A DNA stretch of 12,948 nucleotides from JAABYT01 sp041581935 (GCA_041581935.1 JBFICP010000077.1:1-12948), one strand, 5' to 3'; positions 6,670-12,836 are shown, counted from the first letter of the stretch. Program-made: numbers and translations. The notes: generated from the letters alone by a model not told the origin.

Positions 6670-7458
6670 GTGCGCGTTCTCGCTGCCGATCTGCACGTCA
6701 ACTGCCAGCTCTCCGGGCCCGAGCGGGCTCCGATCGTCGTGCTCAGCCACTCGCTCGGGTCCAGTGGCATCATGTGGGAGCAGCAGATGCCGGTGCTCGT
6801 AGGTGGCTACCGGGTGCTGCGTTACGACACCCGCGGTCACGGAGGCAGCGATACCCCAGCCGGTCCCTACACGCTGAATCAGCTCGGCGACGACGTCGTT
6901 GCCATGCTCGATGCGCTCGATGTCGAGCGCGTGCACTGGGTGGGACTATCGATGGGCGGGATGATCGGACAGAACTTGGCGTTGCGTTACCCGCAGCGAT
7001 TGCTCTCGCTCGCACTCTGCGATACGACCAGCAGAATCCCCGACGAAGCCCGATCGGTGTGGGATGATCGAATTGCCGAAGCGGAAAAAAGTGGCATGCA
7101 GGCACTCTGTGACTCGACCATGCAGCGCTGGTTTACGCCGCCATTTCTCGCCGAAGGTGGACCGCAGTTGCAAAGCATACGCCAGCAGTTTCTCGATACG
7201 CCGACCTCCGGTTACGTAGGCTGCTGCCAGGCGATCCGCGAGCTCGACTACACCGACTCGCTCTCCCAAATCGCGCTGCCCGTGCAATTGATCGTCGGCG
7301 CGGACGATCCATCCACTCCCCCGGAAGCCTCGCGTGTAATTCAGCAGAACATCTCCGGCGCCGCGCTTACCGTGATCGATAACGCCTCACACCTCAGTAA
7401 TGTCGAGCGACCGCTCGAATTCAATAATGCGCTGTTGGATTTCCTGGGTAGCGTTTGA
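6670..7458 (+). CDS. Alpha/beta hydrolase, 3-oxoadipate enol-lactonase-like
   Basis: 262 residues, the length of PcaD-type enol-lactonases. The oxyanion-hole region is VVLSHSLGSS (23-32), followed by YDTRGHGGSD (52-61). The nucleophile elbow GLSMGG places Ser94, the acid is probably Asp212 or Asp213 in VGADDPSTPP, and His241 lies in NASHLSNVERP. The cap helices match PcaD (LCDTTSRI, TMQRWFTPPF, GYVGCCQAIRELDY). PcaD hydrolyses 3-oxoadipate enol-lactone in the beta-ketoadipate pathway, but no other pca gene is nearby, so the true substrate is open. The start is GTG 6670, preceded by a strong GGAGG with 7-base spacing; the frame is open further upstream to 6517 without homologous residues. It may be co-transcribed with the hypothetical gene 45 bases downstream. 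Confidence 0.88.
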   Translation: MRVLAADLHVNCQLSGPERAPIVVLSHSLGSSGIMWEQQMPVLVGGYRVLRYDTRGHGGSDTPAGPYTLNQLGDDVVAMLDALDVERVHWVGLSMGGMIGQNLALRYPQRLLSLALCDTTSRIPDEARSVWDDRIAEAEKSGMQALCDSTMQRWFTPPFLAEGGPQLQSIRQQFLDTPTSGYVGCCQAIRELDYTDSLSQIALPVQLIVGADDPSTPPEASRVIQQNISGAALTVIDNASHLSNVERPLEFNNALLDFLGSV

Positions 7459-7503
7459 CGTGGCACGATATCGTCCGCAAAGCGACAGCGATTTCCGTTA
7501 GTC

Positions 7504-7935
7504 ATGCCCGGCAAGCGATCGCGGCCACAGGATGTTGCACCACTCGAGCCGGCGGAGTTCGGTATTGCGTTTCAGATCGCACTCGACGCCGGTCAAAGTG
7601 CCGTCGACGCGACAGCGTCTTCGCCATGGGAGCGGGCCAGTTTCGCGCTGAAGCGGCATTTTTCCGGTGAAAGTGAAAAGTTCGAAAGTGCCGACATGCG
7701 ATTTCGGGCCGTTATGGATCTGTATACCAGAGACGTTCTGACCGACTGGGTACGAAGCAGCGGCGAGACGTCGCCGCGTACGGAAATTCACCCTGCAGTG
7801 CTCGACGTCGCGAGCCGCCTGCGTCTGGCGAAAAACGGGCGATTTCCGGTGCAGAAATTTCTCGACAGAGTGTCCGAAACGGCAAGAGAGAATTATGCCG
7901 ATCTCGACGATTGGCCGCTGAACGAATTCAACTGA
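7504..7935 (+). CDS. Hypothetical protein
   Basis: 143 residues, not recognised. The composition is that of a soluble, mostly helical protein with no signal peptide, cysteines or metal motif. Aromatic and charged residues are spread evenly, and the end is acidic and aromatic (YADLDDWPLNEFN). Reading-frame character supports coding: no internal stops, G/C preference at third positions, and no better frame on either strand. The ATG at 7504 has no evident ribosome site, which together with the 45-base gap suggests translation coupled to the hydrolase upstream. It is convergent with hslO, with a 35-base gap. I infer a real gene but no function. Confidence 0.6.
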   Translation: MPGKRSRPQDVAPLEPAEFGIAFQIALDAGQSAVDATASSPWERASFALKRHFSGESEKFESADMRFRAVMDLYTRDVLTDWVRSSGETSPRTEIHPAVLDVASRLRLAKNGRFPVQKFLDRVSETARENYADLDDWPLNEFN

Positions 7936-7970
7936 GCCCGGAACGCTCCTTCAGGATGGGAGGCGATCGT

Positions 7971-8873
7971 TCAATGCCGGGTCGATTGGAGATCGTGCTC
8001 GCCGTTCATGAACAGCTGGGCAATATCGATCGCGTCGAATTCGTAAACTGCGTCGCAGAACTCACAATCGACGCTAACGTGCCCGCGTTCTCTCAGCAGA
8101 GACTCTATATCGTCCCGGCCGAGCGCACACAAGACTTCGCCGACCTTATCCCGTGAGCAGCCGCAAAGGAAGCGCCAGTCATCGCCCCTGTATACGCGCA
8201 CGGCGCGGTCCCTGTTGATGCGCGTAAGCAAATCAGCGACGTCGAGCTCGAGCAGATCGGAAGCATTCATGGTTTCGGCGTGTTCCACGGTCTGTCGCCA
8301 TGCGTCGCGCGACGTGTCAGCCAAATCCATCGATAGTGAATCCAGGTGCTCCTCCGGCACACGCTGCAACAACAATCCGGCGACGCGCTGTTCTTCCACC
8401 GCCAGCCACAGACGCGTTGGCAGCTGCTCGGAACGGCTGAAATAACCGTGCAGGGATTGCGACAGGCTATCGCCCTCGAGCTCGACGATTCCCTGGTAGC
8501 GTTCACGTCCCGCGCCCGGATCGATGGTGATTGCCAGTCGACCGTTACCGAGCAGCTCCGGGAGCTGGTCGCCTTCGAGCTCTCCCTTCCAGCGCGCAAG
8601 CCCGCGCACCGTGCCCCTGGCGGTGGCCTCGGCAATCAGCAGGCGCAGGCTCCCGTTGCCGCTCGCCTGAATGCGCAGCGCGCCGTCGTACTTGATGGTC
8701 GCGGACAGAAGGGCCGCCGCGGATACCGCCTCACCGAGAAGGCGGCGCACGACGGGCGGGTAATCATGGCGGCCGACGAGCGCGCGCCACGATTCATCCA
8801 GATAAACCAGATCGCCGCGTACATTGCTGCCCTCGACGACGAAACGATAAAGACTGTCGCTGCCGGACAGCAT
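7971..8873 (-). CDS. hslO: Hsp33 redox-regulated chaperone
   Basis: 300 residues, close to the 292 of E. coli. Hsp33 is a cytosolic holdase activated by oxidation and unfolding. The N-terminal core matches the family: VRGDLVYLDESW (18-29), HDYPPVVRRLLGEAVSAAAL (36-55), ATIKYDGALRIQASGNG (58-74), ERYQGIVELEGDSL (124-137) and FSRSEQLPTRLW (145-156). The redox switch is intact, with Cys237-x-Cys239 (LCGCSRDKV) and Cys270-x-x-Cys273 (CEFC) that bind zinc in the reduced state; Cys249 is an extra cysteine. ATG 8873 is preferred over GTG 8885, because GAGG lies six bases ahead of it, although GTG 8885 overlaps the upstream stop as GTGA. It is the last gene of a minus-strand operon with the methyltransferase-like gene and bactofilin. 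Confidence 0.96.
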   Translation of the reverse strand: MLSGSDSLYRFVVEGSNVRGDLVYLDESWRALVGRHDYPPVVRRLLGEAVSAAALLSATIKYDGALRIQASGNGSLRLLIAEATARGTVRGLARWKGELEGDQLPELLGNGRLAITIDPGAGRERYQGIVELEGDSLSQSLHGYFSRSEQLPTRLWLAVEEQRVAGLLLQRVPEEHLDSLSMDLADTSRDAWRQTVEHAETMNASDLLELDVADLLTRINRDRAVRVYRGDDWRFLCGCSRDKVGEVLCALGRDDIESLLRERGHVSVDCEFCDAVYEFDAIDIAQLFMNGEHDLQSTRH

Positions 8874-8879
8874 GCCGAA

Positions 8880-8883
8880 CCTC
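8880..8883 (-). promoter_or_regulatory. Ribosome binding site that decides the hslO start
   Basis: The minus strand reads GTGAGGTTCGGCATG: GAGG sits six bases before ATG 8873 and within the stop region of the upstream gene. This favours ATG 8873 over the GTG at 8885 and implies translation coupled to termination of the upstream cistron. Confidence 0.6.
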
Positions 8884-9499
8884 ACGCGAAGCTGAAAAGA
8901 AACTCCTGCATACTTTCACCCAGCAGGAAGGAATGCAAAAGCCGAAAGCCCGGCATCATACCCTCCAGCGCGGTGGGTGAATATCTCGGATTGGAAATGG
9001 TATGTATCGGGGTAGCGACGCGATAGCTCAAGCGCCCGCGCCGGGACATGCTGAAATGCGCCGGCACGCTCGGAATCATCTGGCGCGTGGAGACGCTGAG
9101 GAAAAGTAATGCGCCCGCGCGACATGAGCGGGCGATTCGCGCCATGAGCAGCTCGATTGTTTCGGGATCCATGTAGCTCAACAGATCCCAGGCAAGGATC
9201 AGGTCGAATCGAGCGGCATTTTCGAAGCTCAGGGCGCCGGCAATCGCGGCGGGGGCAACAGCGTTTCCGTGGGCTGACCCAGGCGCGATGACGGATCGGT
9301 ACAGATCCTCAATATGGATCCTGCAGGACCCGCCGGAGAAGAACTCCACGTTCGATTCAGCGGGCGCACCGAGATCCAGGACCTGGCACTTGCCGGGTCC
9401 TGGAAATCTCTTGCCGAGAATGCCGATGCTCGGCGAGTTGAAGTCAAGATTCGCCGGGTATAGTTCCTCGACAACCTCGTTGCCGGGGGCCAGAGCCAT
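8882..9499 (-). CDS. Methyltransferase-like protein with degenerate SAM motif
   Basis: 205 residues. The class I methyltransferase order is visible: strand 1 and loop CQVLDLGAPAESNVEFFSGG (38-57), strand 2 IHIEDLYRS (61-69) with an acidic end, strand 4 FDLILAWDLLSYMDPETIEL (98-117) and helix/strand 5 LMARIARSCRAGALLFLSV (118-136). The glycine-rich loop is D-L-G-A-P-A-E-S instead of D-x-G-x-G-x-G, so SAM binding may be altered or lost. I recall similar proteins as unnamed SAM-dependent methyltransferase homologues in gammaproteobacteria, but cannot give a substrate. It lies between bactofilin (14-base gap upstream) and hslO (stop inside the hslO ribosome-site region), so it belongs to that operon. 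ATG 9499 has no obvious ribosome site. Confidence 0.75.
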   Translation of the reverse strand: MALAPGNEVVEELYPANLDFNSPSIGILGKRFPGPGKCQVLDLGAPAESNVEFFSGGSCRIHIEDLYRSVIAPGSAHGNAVAPAAIAGALSFENAARFDLILAWDLLSYMDPETIELLMARIARSCRAGALLFLSVSTRQMIPSVPAHFSMSRRGRLSYRVATPIHTISNPRYSPTALEGMMPGFRLLHSFLLGESMQEFLFSFA

Positions 9500-9513
9500 T
9501 TACGGCGCGGTAG

Positions 9514-10041
9514 CTACTGGCCGGGAACTTTGCCCAGCCCGCCGCTCGCCGGCGCGTCGCTGCTGCCTCCCGATGCGGACTTGATGTCGGCGATCTTCTC
9601 GCTCCTGCCGGAACTGCCCCGCGAAGCGGTGCTCGGCTCGACGTCCATGTCGATGGACCCCTTGAACTTACAGCCGTCTTCCAGGGTTACCCGCGGCGCC
9701 ACGATGTTGCCCCGAACGTTGCCGGTGCGCTGAACGACGACCTGCTCCCCACCCTTGAGATCGCCCTCGACTTTCCCTTCGACGAAGATAGCGCGCGCGT
9801 TCACGGTCGCATTTATCTGTCCATCCTTTCCCACCGTCAGGACGTTCTCCTTCAGGTTGATGGTGCCTTCGACGCGGCCTTCGATTGTGACGTCCTCGTT
9901 TCCGCTGACGTCGCCGTTGATTTGAATGGTGGCCCCAATAGTGGCTGTCGTGCGGCTGCGGGACACCGGCGGCATGATGGGGTCGCTCGTGTGGATCATC
10001 GGCTCGGATCGGCCGTCCTCGGGCTCGGGCTTCTTGAACAT
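9514..10041 (-). CDS. Bactofilin (polymer-forming cytoskeletal protein)
   Basis: 175 residues. The bactofilin domain occupies about residues 33-134, with the right-handed beta-helix pattern of repeating G-x-[VI] turns: IGATIQINGDVSGNEDVTIE, GRVEGTI, VGKDGQINATVNARAIFVEG, KVEGDL, VVVQRTGNVRGNIVAPRVTL and EDGCKFKGSIDM. It is flanked by a flexible N-terminal tail (1-30) with charged MFKKPEPEDG and a Ser/Gly/Pro-rich disordered C-terminal tail (about 136-175). Bactofilins polymerise without nucleotide and scaffold cell-wall or envelope enzymes. The start at 10041 has an excellent GGAGG seven bases upstream; the frame stays open to 10539 but without bactofilin character. It is the first gene of the operon with the methyltransferase-like gene and hslO. 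No M23 peptidase neighbour, common for bactofilins, is present. Confidence 0.93.
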   Translation of the reverse strand: MFKKPEPEDGRSEPMIHTSDPIMPPVSRSRTTATIGATIQINGDVSGNEDVTIEGRVEGTINLKENVLTVGKDGQINATVNARAIFVEGKVEGDLKGGEQVVVQRTGNVRGNIVAPRVTLEDGCKFKGSIDMDVEPSTASRGSSGRSEKIADIKSASGGSSDAPASGGLGKVPGQ

Positions 10042-10159
10042 TTTGATACCTCCAGGTGGGCAGAAAATGGCCGTGATCCGCCCCCCGAATACTTTTTTGG
10101 ACGTACCGCACTGTCGCCCGCCGTTTCGTGCTCCATGCGCAGAGTAGCGGACTGACGCT

Positions 10160-10182
10160 CCGGCCCTCTGGCCGACGGCCGG
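10160..10182 (-). promoter_or_regulatory. Stem-loop in the bactofilin leader
   Basis: Perfect 6-base arms CCGGCC and GGCCGG around 11 bases that can also pair internally. If the promoter at 10211-10239 is right, this lies in the bactofilin 5' leader about 120 bases before the ATG. It could be structural or regulatory; chance is also possible in such GC-rich sequence. Confidence 0.25.
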
Positions 10183-10210
10183 GTAGGCGGCAATAAGCTT
10201 ACGCCAAGCA

Positions 10211-10239
10211 AGTATAGGCGCTTCGCGCGCCGCTGACCG
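10211..10239 (-). promoter_or_regulatory. Candidate promoter for the bactofilin operon
   Basis: The minus strand has TATACT at 10211-10216 (five of six to the -10 consensus) and CGGTCA at 10234-10239 (three of six to -35) with an exact 17-base spacer. It would give a leader of about 160 bases before the bactofilin ATG. The same TATACT box occurs in front of qmcA. Confidence 0.38.
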
Positions 10240-10249
10240 AGTTACCGGC

Positions 10250-10267
10250 CTGAGGCGTGTGCCTCGG
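10250..10267. promoter_or_regulatory. Palindrome between divergent promoters
   Basis: Arms CTGAGGC and GCCTCGG (one wobble position) around GTGT. It lies between the candidate bactofilin promoter and the candidate glutaredoxin-operon promoter, a suitable place for an operator shared by both. No regulator gene is adjacent, so this is inference. Confidence 0.25.
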
Positions 10268-10298
10268 CTCCGGTGTTTCTCGCCGGTCGCTGGCCGGG

Positions 10299-10304
10299 GA
10301 TAAT
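10299..10304 (+). promoter_or_regulatory. Candidate -10 box for the glutaredoxin/ATL operon
   Basis: GATAAT (five of six to TATAAT) about 47 bases before ATG 10351. The region 17 bases upstream (TTTCTC) is a poor -35. It is the best plus-strand candidate ahead of this four-gene operon. Confidence 0.33.
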
Positions 10305-10350
10305 GGTCGGCGCCTCCATCCAGGCCCGCCAGGTGGCCGGGGACCCGATT

Positions 10351-10590
10351 ATGCAGCTCGTGCTCTATGTCCGTCAGGACTGCCATCTGTGCACCGACAT
10401 GCACCGGGCGCTCATGGCGGCCGGCGATCGCAGGGATTTCCGTGTGGAAGTGGTGGACATCGATGCCGACCAGCGGCTGGTGGCCCGCTACGGGCACAAG
10501 GTGCCGGTGCTGGTGGGCGGTGGCGAGGAGATCTGTCACTATTTTCTCGACCAGGAACAGCTGGCGGCATTCCTGAGCCGGGCAAAATGA
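10351..10590 (+). CDS. Glutaredoxin-like protein (thioredoxin fold, DUF836/PF05768 type)
   Basis: 79 residues, a typical size. It begins with strand MQLVLYVRQD, then the redox motif Cys11-His-Leu-Cys14, the helix TDMHRALMAA, strand FRVEVVDIDAD, the cis-proline signature KVPVLVGGGEEI and the final helix DQEQLAAFLSRAK. This is the compact thioredoxin fold of small glutaredoxin-like proteins. Partner and substrate are unknown. ATG 10351 has GGGGA at seven bases; longer in-frame starts would add non-homologous residues. It opens a plus-strand operon, and its TGA overlaps the ATG of the ATL gene (ATGA), which indicates translational coupling. Whether its redox role relates to the downstream genes is not shown by the sequence. 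Confidence 0.9.
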   Translation: MQLVLYVRQDCHLCTDMHRALMAAGDRRDFRVEVVDIDADQRLVARYGHKVPVLVGGGEEICHYFLDQEQLAAFLSRAK

Positions 10591-10994
10591 GCGACGAGCA
10601 GCACCGGAGCCTGCGCGAGGCGTCGGTTTACGAGCGGATCTACGCCATCACCCGTCAGATCCCCGCAGGGCGACTGGCGAGCTACGGCCAGATTGCGGCC
10701 ATCGAGGGCCGCTGCACGGCGCGCATGGTCGGCTATGCCATGGCCGCCGCCGGGGGACGGGACGTGCCGTGGCAAAGGGTGATCAACAGCCGCGGCACGG
10801 TCAGCGAGCGCCGGCACGGCGGTGGCACCGGCCGTCAGCGCCGTTTGCTGCAGAGCGAGGGCGTGGTATTCGACCGCAGGGGGCGGGTGGACTTCGACCA
10901 GTTCGGTTGGGCGGGACCCGACTGGGAGTGGCTGGACGTCCACGGTTTCTTTCCCGCCCCGCCGCCCGGCCATCCGGGCCGTTACCGCCCGTGA
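10587..10994 (+). CDS. Alkyltransferase-like protein (ATL), O6-alkylguanine sensor
   Basis: 135 residues. It has the DNA-binding domain of O6-alkylguanine-DNA alkyltransferases: VYERIYAITRQIPAGRLASY (14-33), GQIA, CTARMVGYAMAA (43-54) with the probable base-flipping Arg46, then VPWQRVINSRGTVS (60-73) and LLQSEGVVFD (87-96). The catalytic P-C-H-R of true alkyltransferases is replaced by P-W-Q-R, with Trp62 in place of the methyl-accepting Cys. This is the hallmark of ATL proteins such as E. coli Atl (YbaZ), which bind O6-alkylguanine without repairing it and direct it to nucleotide excision repair. The C-terminus has a Trp/Pro-rich extension of about 28 residues (108-135). Start ATG overlaps the glutaredoxin stop, and its TGA overlaps the next GTG start. 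Confidence 0.92.
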   Translation: MSDEQHRSLREASVYERIYAITRQIPAGRLASYGQIAAIEGRCTARMVGYAMAAAGGRDVPWQRVINSRGTVSERRHGGGTGRQRRLLQSEGVVFDRRGRVDFDQFGWAGPDWEWLDVHGFFPAPPPGHPGRYRP

Positions 10995-11506
10995 GCCGGA
11001 CCGGCCAGGGACTGCGCATCCGCGATGTGCGCGACGGTGACCTCGGCATTGTGCATGCCATCAACGAATCCGCTGTGCCTCATGTGAACGGCATCGGGCT
11101 GGAACGCTTTCGCGGCTTCACGCGCGAAGCCGCGTACTTTCGTGTCGCCATGCTGGAATCGCAGCTCGCCGGCTATCTGGTCGCGTTCGCGCCCGGAGCC
11201 GGTTACGAGAGCCTCAACTACCGCTGGTTCGAGGCGCGCTACGCCGATTTCATCTACGTCGACCGGATCGCGGTCGCCGAGAACGCCCGTCGCCATGGTG
11301 TTGCCAGCGCGCTTTACCGCGACTTGTTCCGGTTCGCCGGGCCGCGTACGCGGCTCGTCACCTGCGAGGTGAATACCCGTCCGTCAAACGCGGCGTCCAT
11401 GGCCTTTCACCAGAGATTCGGGTTTCGTCCGGTGGGCAGCCAGCAGGCCGACGCTGGTGCCAAGACGGTGTGCCTGATGGCCGCGGCGCTCGAGCGTCCG
11501 GTGTGA
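10991..11506 (+). CDS. GNAT-family N-acetyltransferase
   Basis: 171 residues from a GTG start that overlaps the ATL stop (GTGA). The GNAT fold order is seen: LRIRDVRDGDLGIVHAINES (8-27), the strand LAGYLVAFAPG (59-69), FIYVDRIAVAENARRHGVAS (87-106) with the acetyl-CoA pyrophosphate loop R-R-H-G-V-A, helix ALYRDLFRFA, strand RLVTCEVN, then NAASMAFHQRFGFRPVGSQ (133-151). This is a complete domain. The acceptor substrate is unknown; relatives are usually annotated as predicted GNAT enzymes. An upstream in-frame extension from 10769 overlaps ATL and is discarded. Membership in the ATL operon is supported by the overlaps. A link to DNA repair is inference from position only. Confidence 0.88.
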   Translation: MSRTGQGLRIRDVRDGDLGIVHAINESAVPHVNGIGLERFRGFTREAAYFRVAMLESQLAGYLVAFAPGAGYESLNYRWFEARYADFIYVDRIAVAENARRHGVASALYRDLFRFAGPRTRLVTCEVNTRPSNAASMAFHQRFGFRPVGSQQADAGAKTVCLMAAALERPV

Positions 11507-11511
11507 CCGAC

Positions 11512-12204
11512 ATGCCGTTGCGCTGCGTGACCTTCGATCTCGACGACACCCTTTGGGAGTGCGGGCCGATTCTGCTGGCGGCCGAGGAGGCTTTTTACGA
11601 CTGGATCAAGCGCCACCATCCGAGCATTGCGGCGCGTTACACGCTCGCCGATCTGGTTTCGCACCGGCGCGAGTTCGTCAAGCGCCATCCCGAGCTCGAG
11701 CACGACATGACCGCGCTTCGCCGGCGCTGGCTGCAGCATCTGGGGGAGAGCTTTCGAGTAGGCTCCGATCTCGTGGAGCCAGGTTTCCGAGTCTTCTGGG
11801 AACATCGAAACGCCGTGACCCTGTTCGACGAGGTTCATGCGGTGCTCGACGGCATGCGCGAGCGCTACGCGATCGGCGCGATCACCAACGGCAACGCCGA
11901 CGTCCACCACATCGGCATCGGGCACTACTTCGATTTCGTCATAACCGCTGCGGATGCCGGTGCCGCCAAGCCGAAGCCGGCGATCTTTCATGCTGCCTTG
12001 TCGGCCGCCGGCGTCGAGGCCGCGCACGCGGTGCACGTCGGTGACGATCCGGAGCGCGACGTGCGCGGTGCCGGTGCCGTCGGTATGCGTACGGTCTGGA
12101 TCAACATCGACGGCAATCCGTGGCCGGGCGGCCCTGCGCCGGATGCCGAAATCCGTACCCTGGACGAGCTCCTGCCCGTGCTCGAGATGTGGCACGACGG
12201 ATAG
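11512..12204 (+). CDS. HAD-superfamily hydrolase (HAD-IA, YigB-like)
   Basis: 230 residues with all four HAD motifs. Motif I is VTFDLDDTLW with nucleophile Asp9 and acid/base Asp11, motif II is ITNGN (Thr125), motif III is the Lys of GAAKPKPAIFH (Lys153), and motif IV is HVGDDPERDVRGA (Asp178, Asp179). An alpha-helical cap lies between motifs I and II (15-110). The layout and motif spacing are those of the HAD-IA group that includes E. coli YigB, which dephosphorylates a riboflavin-pathway intermediate; substrates of such enzymes vary. The start is either ATG 11512, used here because it sits just ahead of motif I, or GTG 11503, which would overlap the GNAT stop as GTGA like the preceding junctions. 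Last gene of the operon; no terminator hairpin with a T run follows. Confidence 0.9.
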   Translation: MPLRCVTFDLDDTLWECGPILLAAEEAFYDWIKRHHPSIAARYTLADLVSHRREFVKRHPELEHDMTALRRRWLQHLGESFRVGSDLVEPGFRVFWEHRNAVTLFDEVHAVLDGMRERYAIGAITNGNADVHHIGIGHYFDFVITAADAGAAKPKPAIFHAALSAAGVEAAHAVHVGDDPERDVRGAGAVGMRTVWINIDGNPWPGGPAPDAEIRTLDELLPVLEMWHDG

Positions 12205-12430
12205 CCGCGTCGACGACCCGAGGTATCCGGCCTACGCCCGATGCGCGCGTGGCGACCTGCCAGCGCGCCGGTTCCGATGCGTATCGGCGGCGACGGCTTA
12301 CCCGGCGCTGTGGAGGACGCGAGTCGCGCGTGGTTATGCTGTTCGCGCGTCATCGCCTGGCGCGCATGGGGCGCGCTGTCATCGACGCATCGCTCCCACG
12401 GAAGACACTGCAGAAACAAGGAGACTCACG

Positions 12431-12706
12431 ATGATCACTGCACGTTACCTCACGGCATGCGCCGTCCTGCTGCTTGCAGGCGCCGTTCATGCGGGAGAAC
12501 CCGTCAATATCAACACGGCCGATGCCGAGACACTCGCGTCGGCCATCAACGGTGTGGGCGTCAAGAAAGCCCGCGAGATCATCGCCGACCGGCAGCAAAA
12601 CGGTCCTTTCGCGTCCGTCGACGATCTCACCCGCGTCAGTGGAATCGGCACTCAAACCGTCGAAAAAAGCCGCGACAACCTGACCGTGAAAACCAACGGC
12701 GATTAA
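12431..12706 (+). CDS. ComEA-family periplasmic helix-hairpin-helix protein
   Basis: 91 residues: a Sec signal peptide (MITARYLTACAVLLLAGAVHA, cut near residue 21) and one HhH DNA-binding domain. The HhH signature is VNINTADAETLASAINGVGV followed by KKAREIIADRQQNGPFASVD and a second hairpin RVSGIGTQTVEKS. Single-domain secreted ComEA-like proteins bind double-stranded DNA in the periplasm and pull it through the secretin during natural transformation in Gram-negatives. No other competence gene is in the window. ATG 12431 has AAGGAGA seven bases upstream. It is separated from the HAD gene by 226 bases in which I see no gene, so it probably has its own promoter, though I could not identify one with confidence. 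Followed by a GC-rich palindrome. Confidence 0.9.
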   Translation: MITARYLTACAVLLLAGAVHAGEPVNINTADAETLASAINGVGVKKAREIIADRQQNGPFASVDDLTRVSGIGTQTVEKSRDNLTVKTNGD

Positions 12707-12729
12707 TACCACGCGCCGAAACCGCGAAT

Positions 12730-12754
12730 CCCCCCTCCCGCTCCGGGAGGGGGG
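12730..12754. repeat. REP-like GC palindrome between convergent genes
   Basis: Perfect 11-base arms CCCCCCTCCCG and CGGGAGGGGGG around CTC, followed by GCGGGGACAGGGCTGG and TAAGGGGTTT. Strong hairpins with a G-rich tail of this kind are dispersed in many copies between genes in proteobacterial genomes (REP-like extragenic palindromes). Copy number cannot be judged here; it may also serve as a terminator or 3'-end block for comEA. Confidence 0.55.
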
Positions 12755-12804
12755 GCGGGGACAGGGCTGGTAAGGGGTTTCCGACCGCCCGTTGCCGCGG
12801 CCAG

Positions 12805-12820
12805 GCTCGCCGGTGCGAGC
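12805..12820. terminator. Second hairpin ahead of the minus-strand MurU-like gene end
   Basis: Perfect 6-base arms GCTCGC and GCGAGC around CGGT, 17 bases beyond the minus-strand stop at 12837. There is no T run on the minus strand after it, so intrinsic termination is uncertain. Confidence 0.3.
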
Positions 12821-12836
12821 GCGACAGCCGCGCGAA

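Larger units (their letters stand above)
10042..10350. other. Divergent intergenic region between bactofilin and glutaredoxin-like genes
   Basis: About 309 bases with no supported gene. It holds the bactofilin leader of about 160 bases with a 6-bp inverted repeat CCGGCC/GGCCGG at 10160-10182. It also holds a candidate minus-strand promoter (10211-10239), a short palindrome (10250-10267) and a candidate plus-strand -10 (10299-10304). Open frames crossing it are extensions of the flanking genes and do not look coding. Confidence 0.6.

Noticed and set aside
6448..6936. Minus-strand open frame that could have been a longer gene upstream of the IalB-family gene
   Set aside because: It covers the hydrolase start, its strong ribosome site and its oxyanion-hole region, and has no domain signature.
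8346..9026. 226-codon plus-strand open frame opposite hslO
   Set aside because: The opposite strand encodes intact Hsp33 with its zinc cysteines; the antisense product is not family-like.
11407..12195. 262-codon minus-strand open frame opposite the GNAT and HAD genes
   Set aside because: It mirrors two genes with complete catalytic motifs and has no recognisable domain; long antisense frames are common in GC-rich DNA.
12205..12430. Possible small gene or RNA between the HAD and ComEA-like genes
   Set aside because: Open frames here are Arg/Ala/Pro-rich and have no ribosome site. The only structure is a 5-bp inverted repeat CCGAT/ATCGG at 12274-12287, too weak to call.
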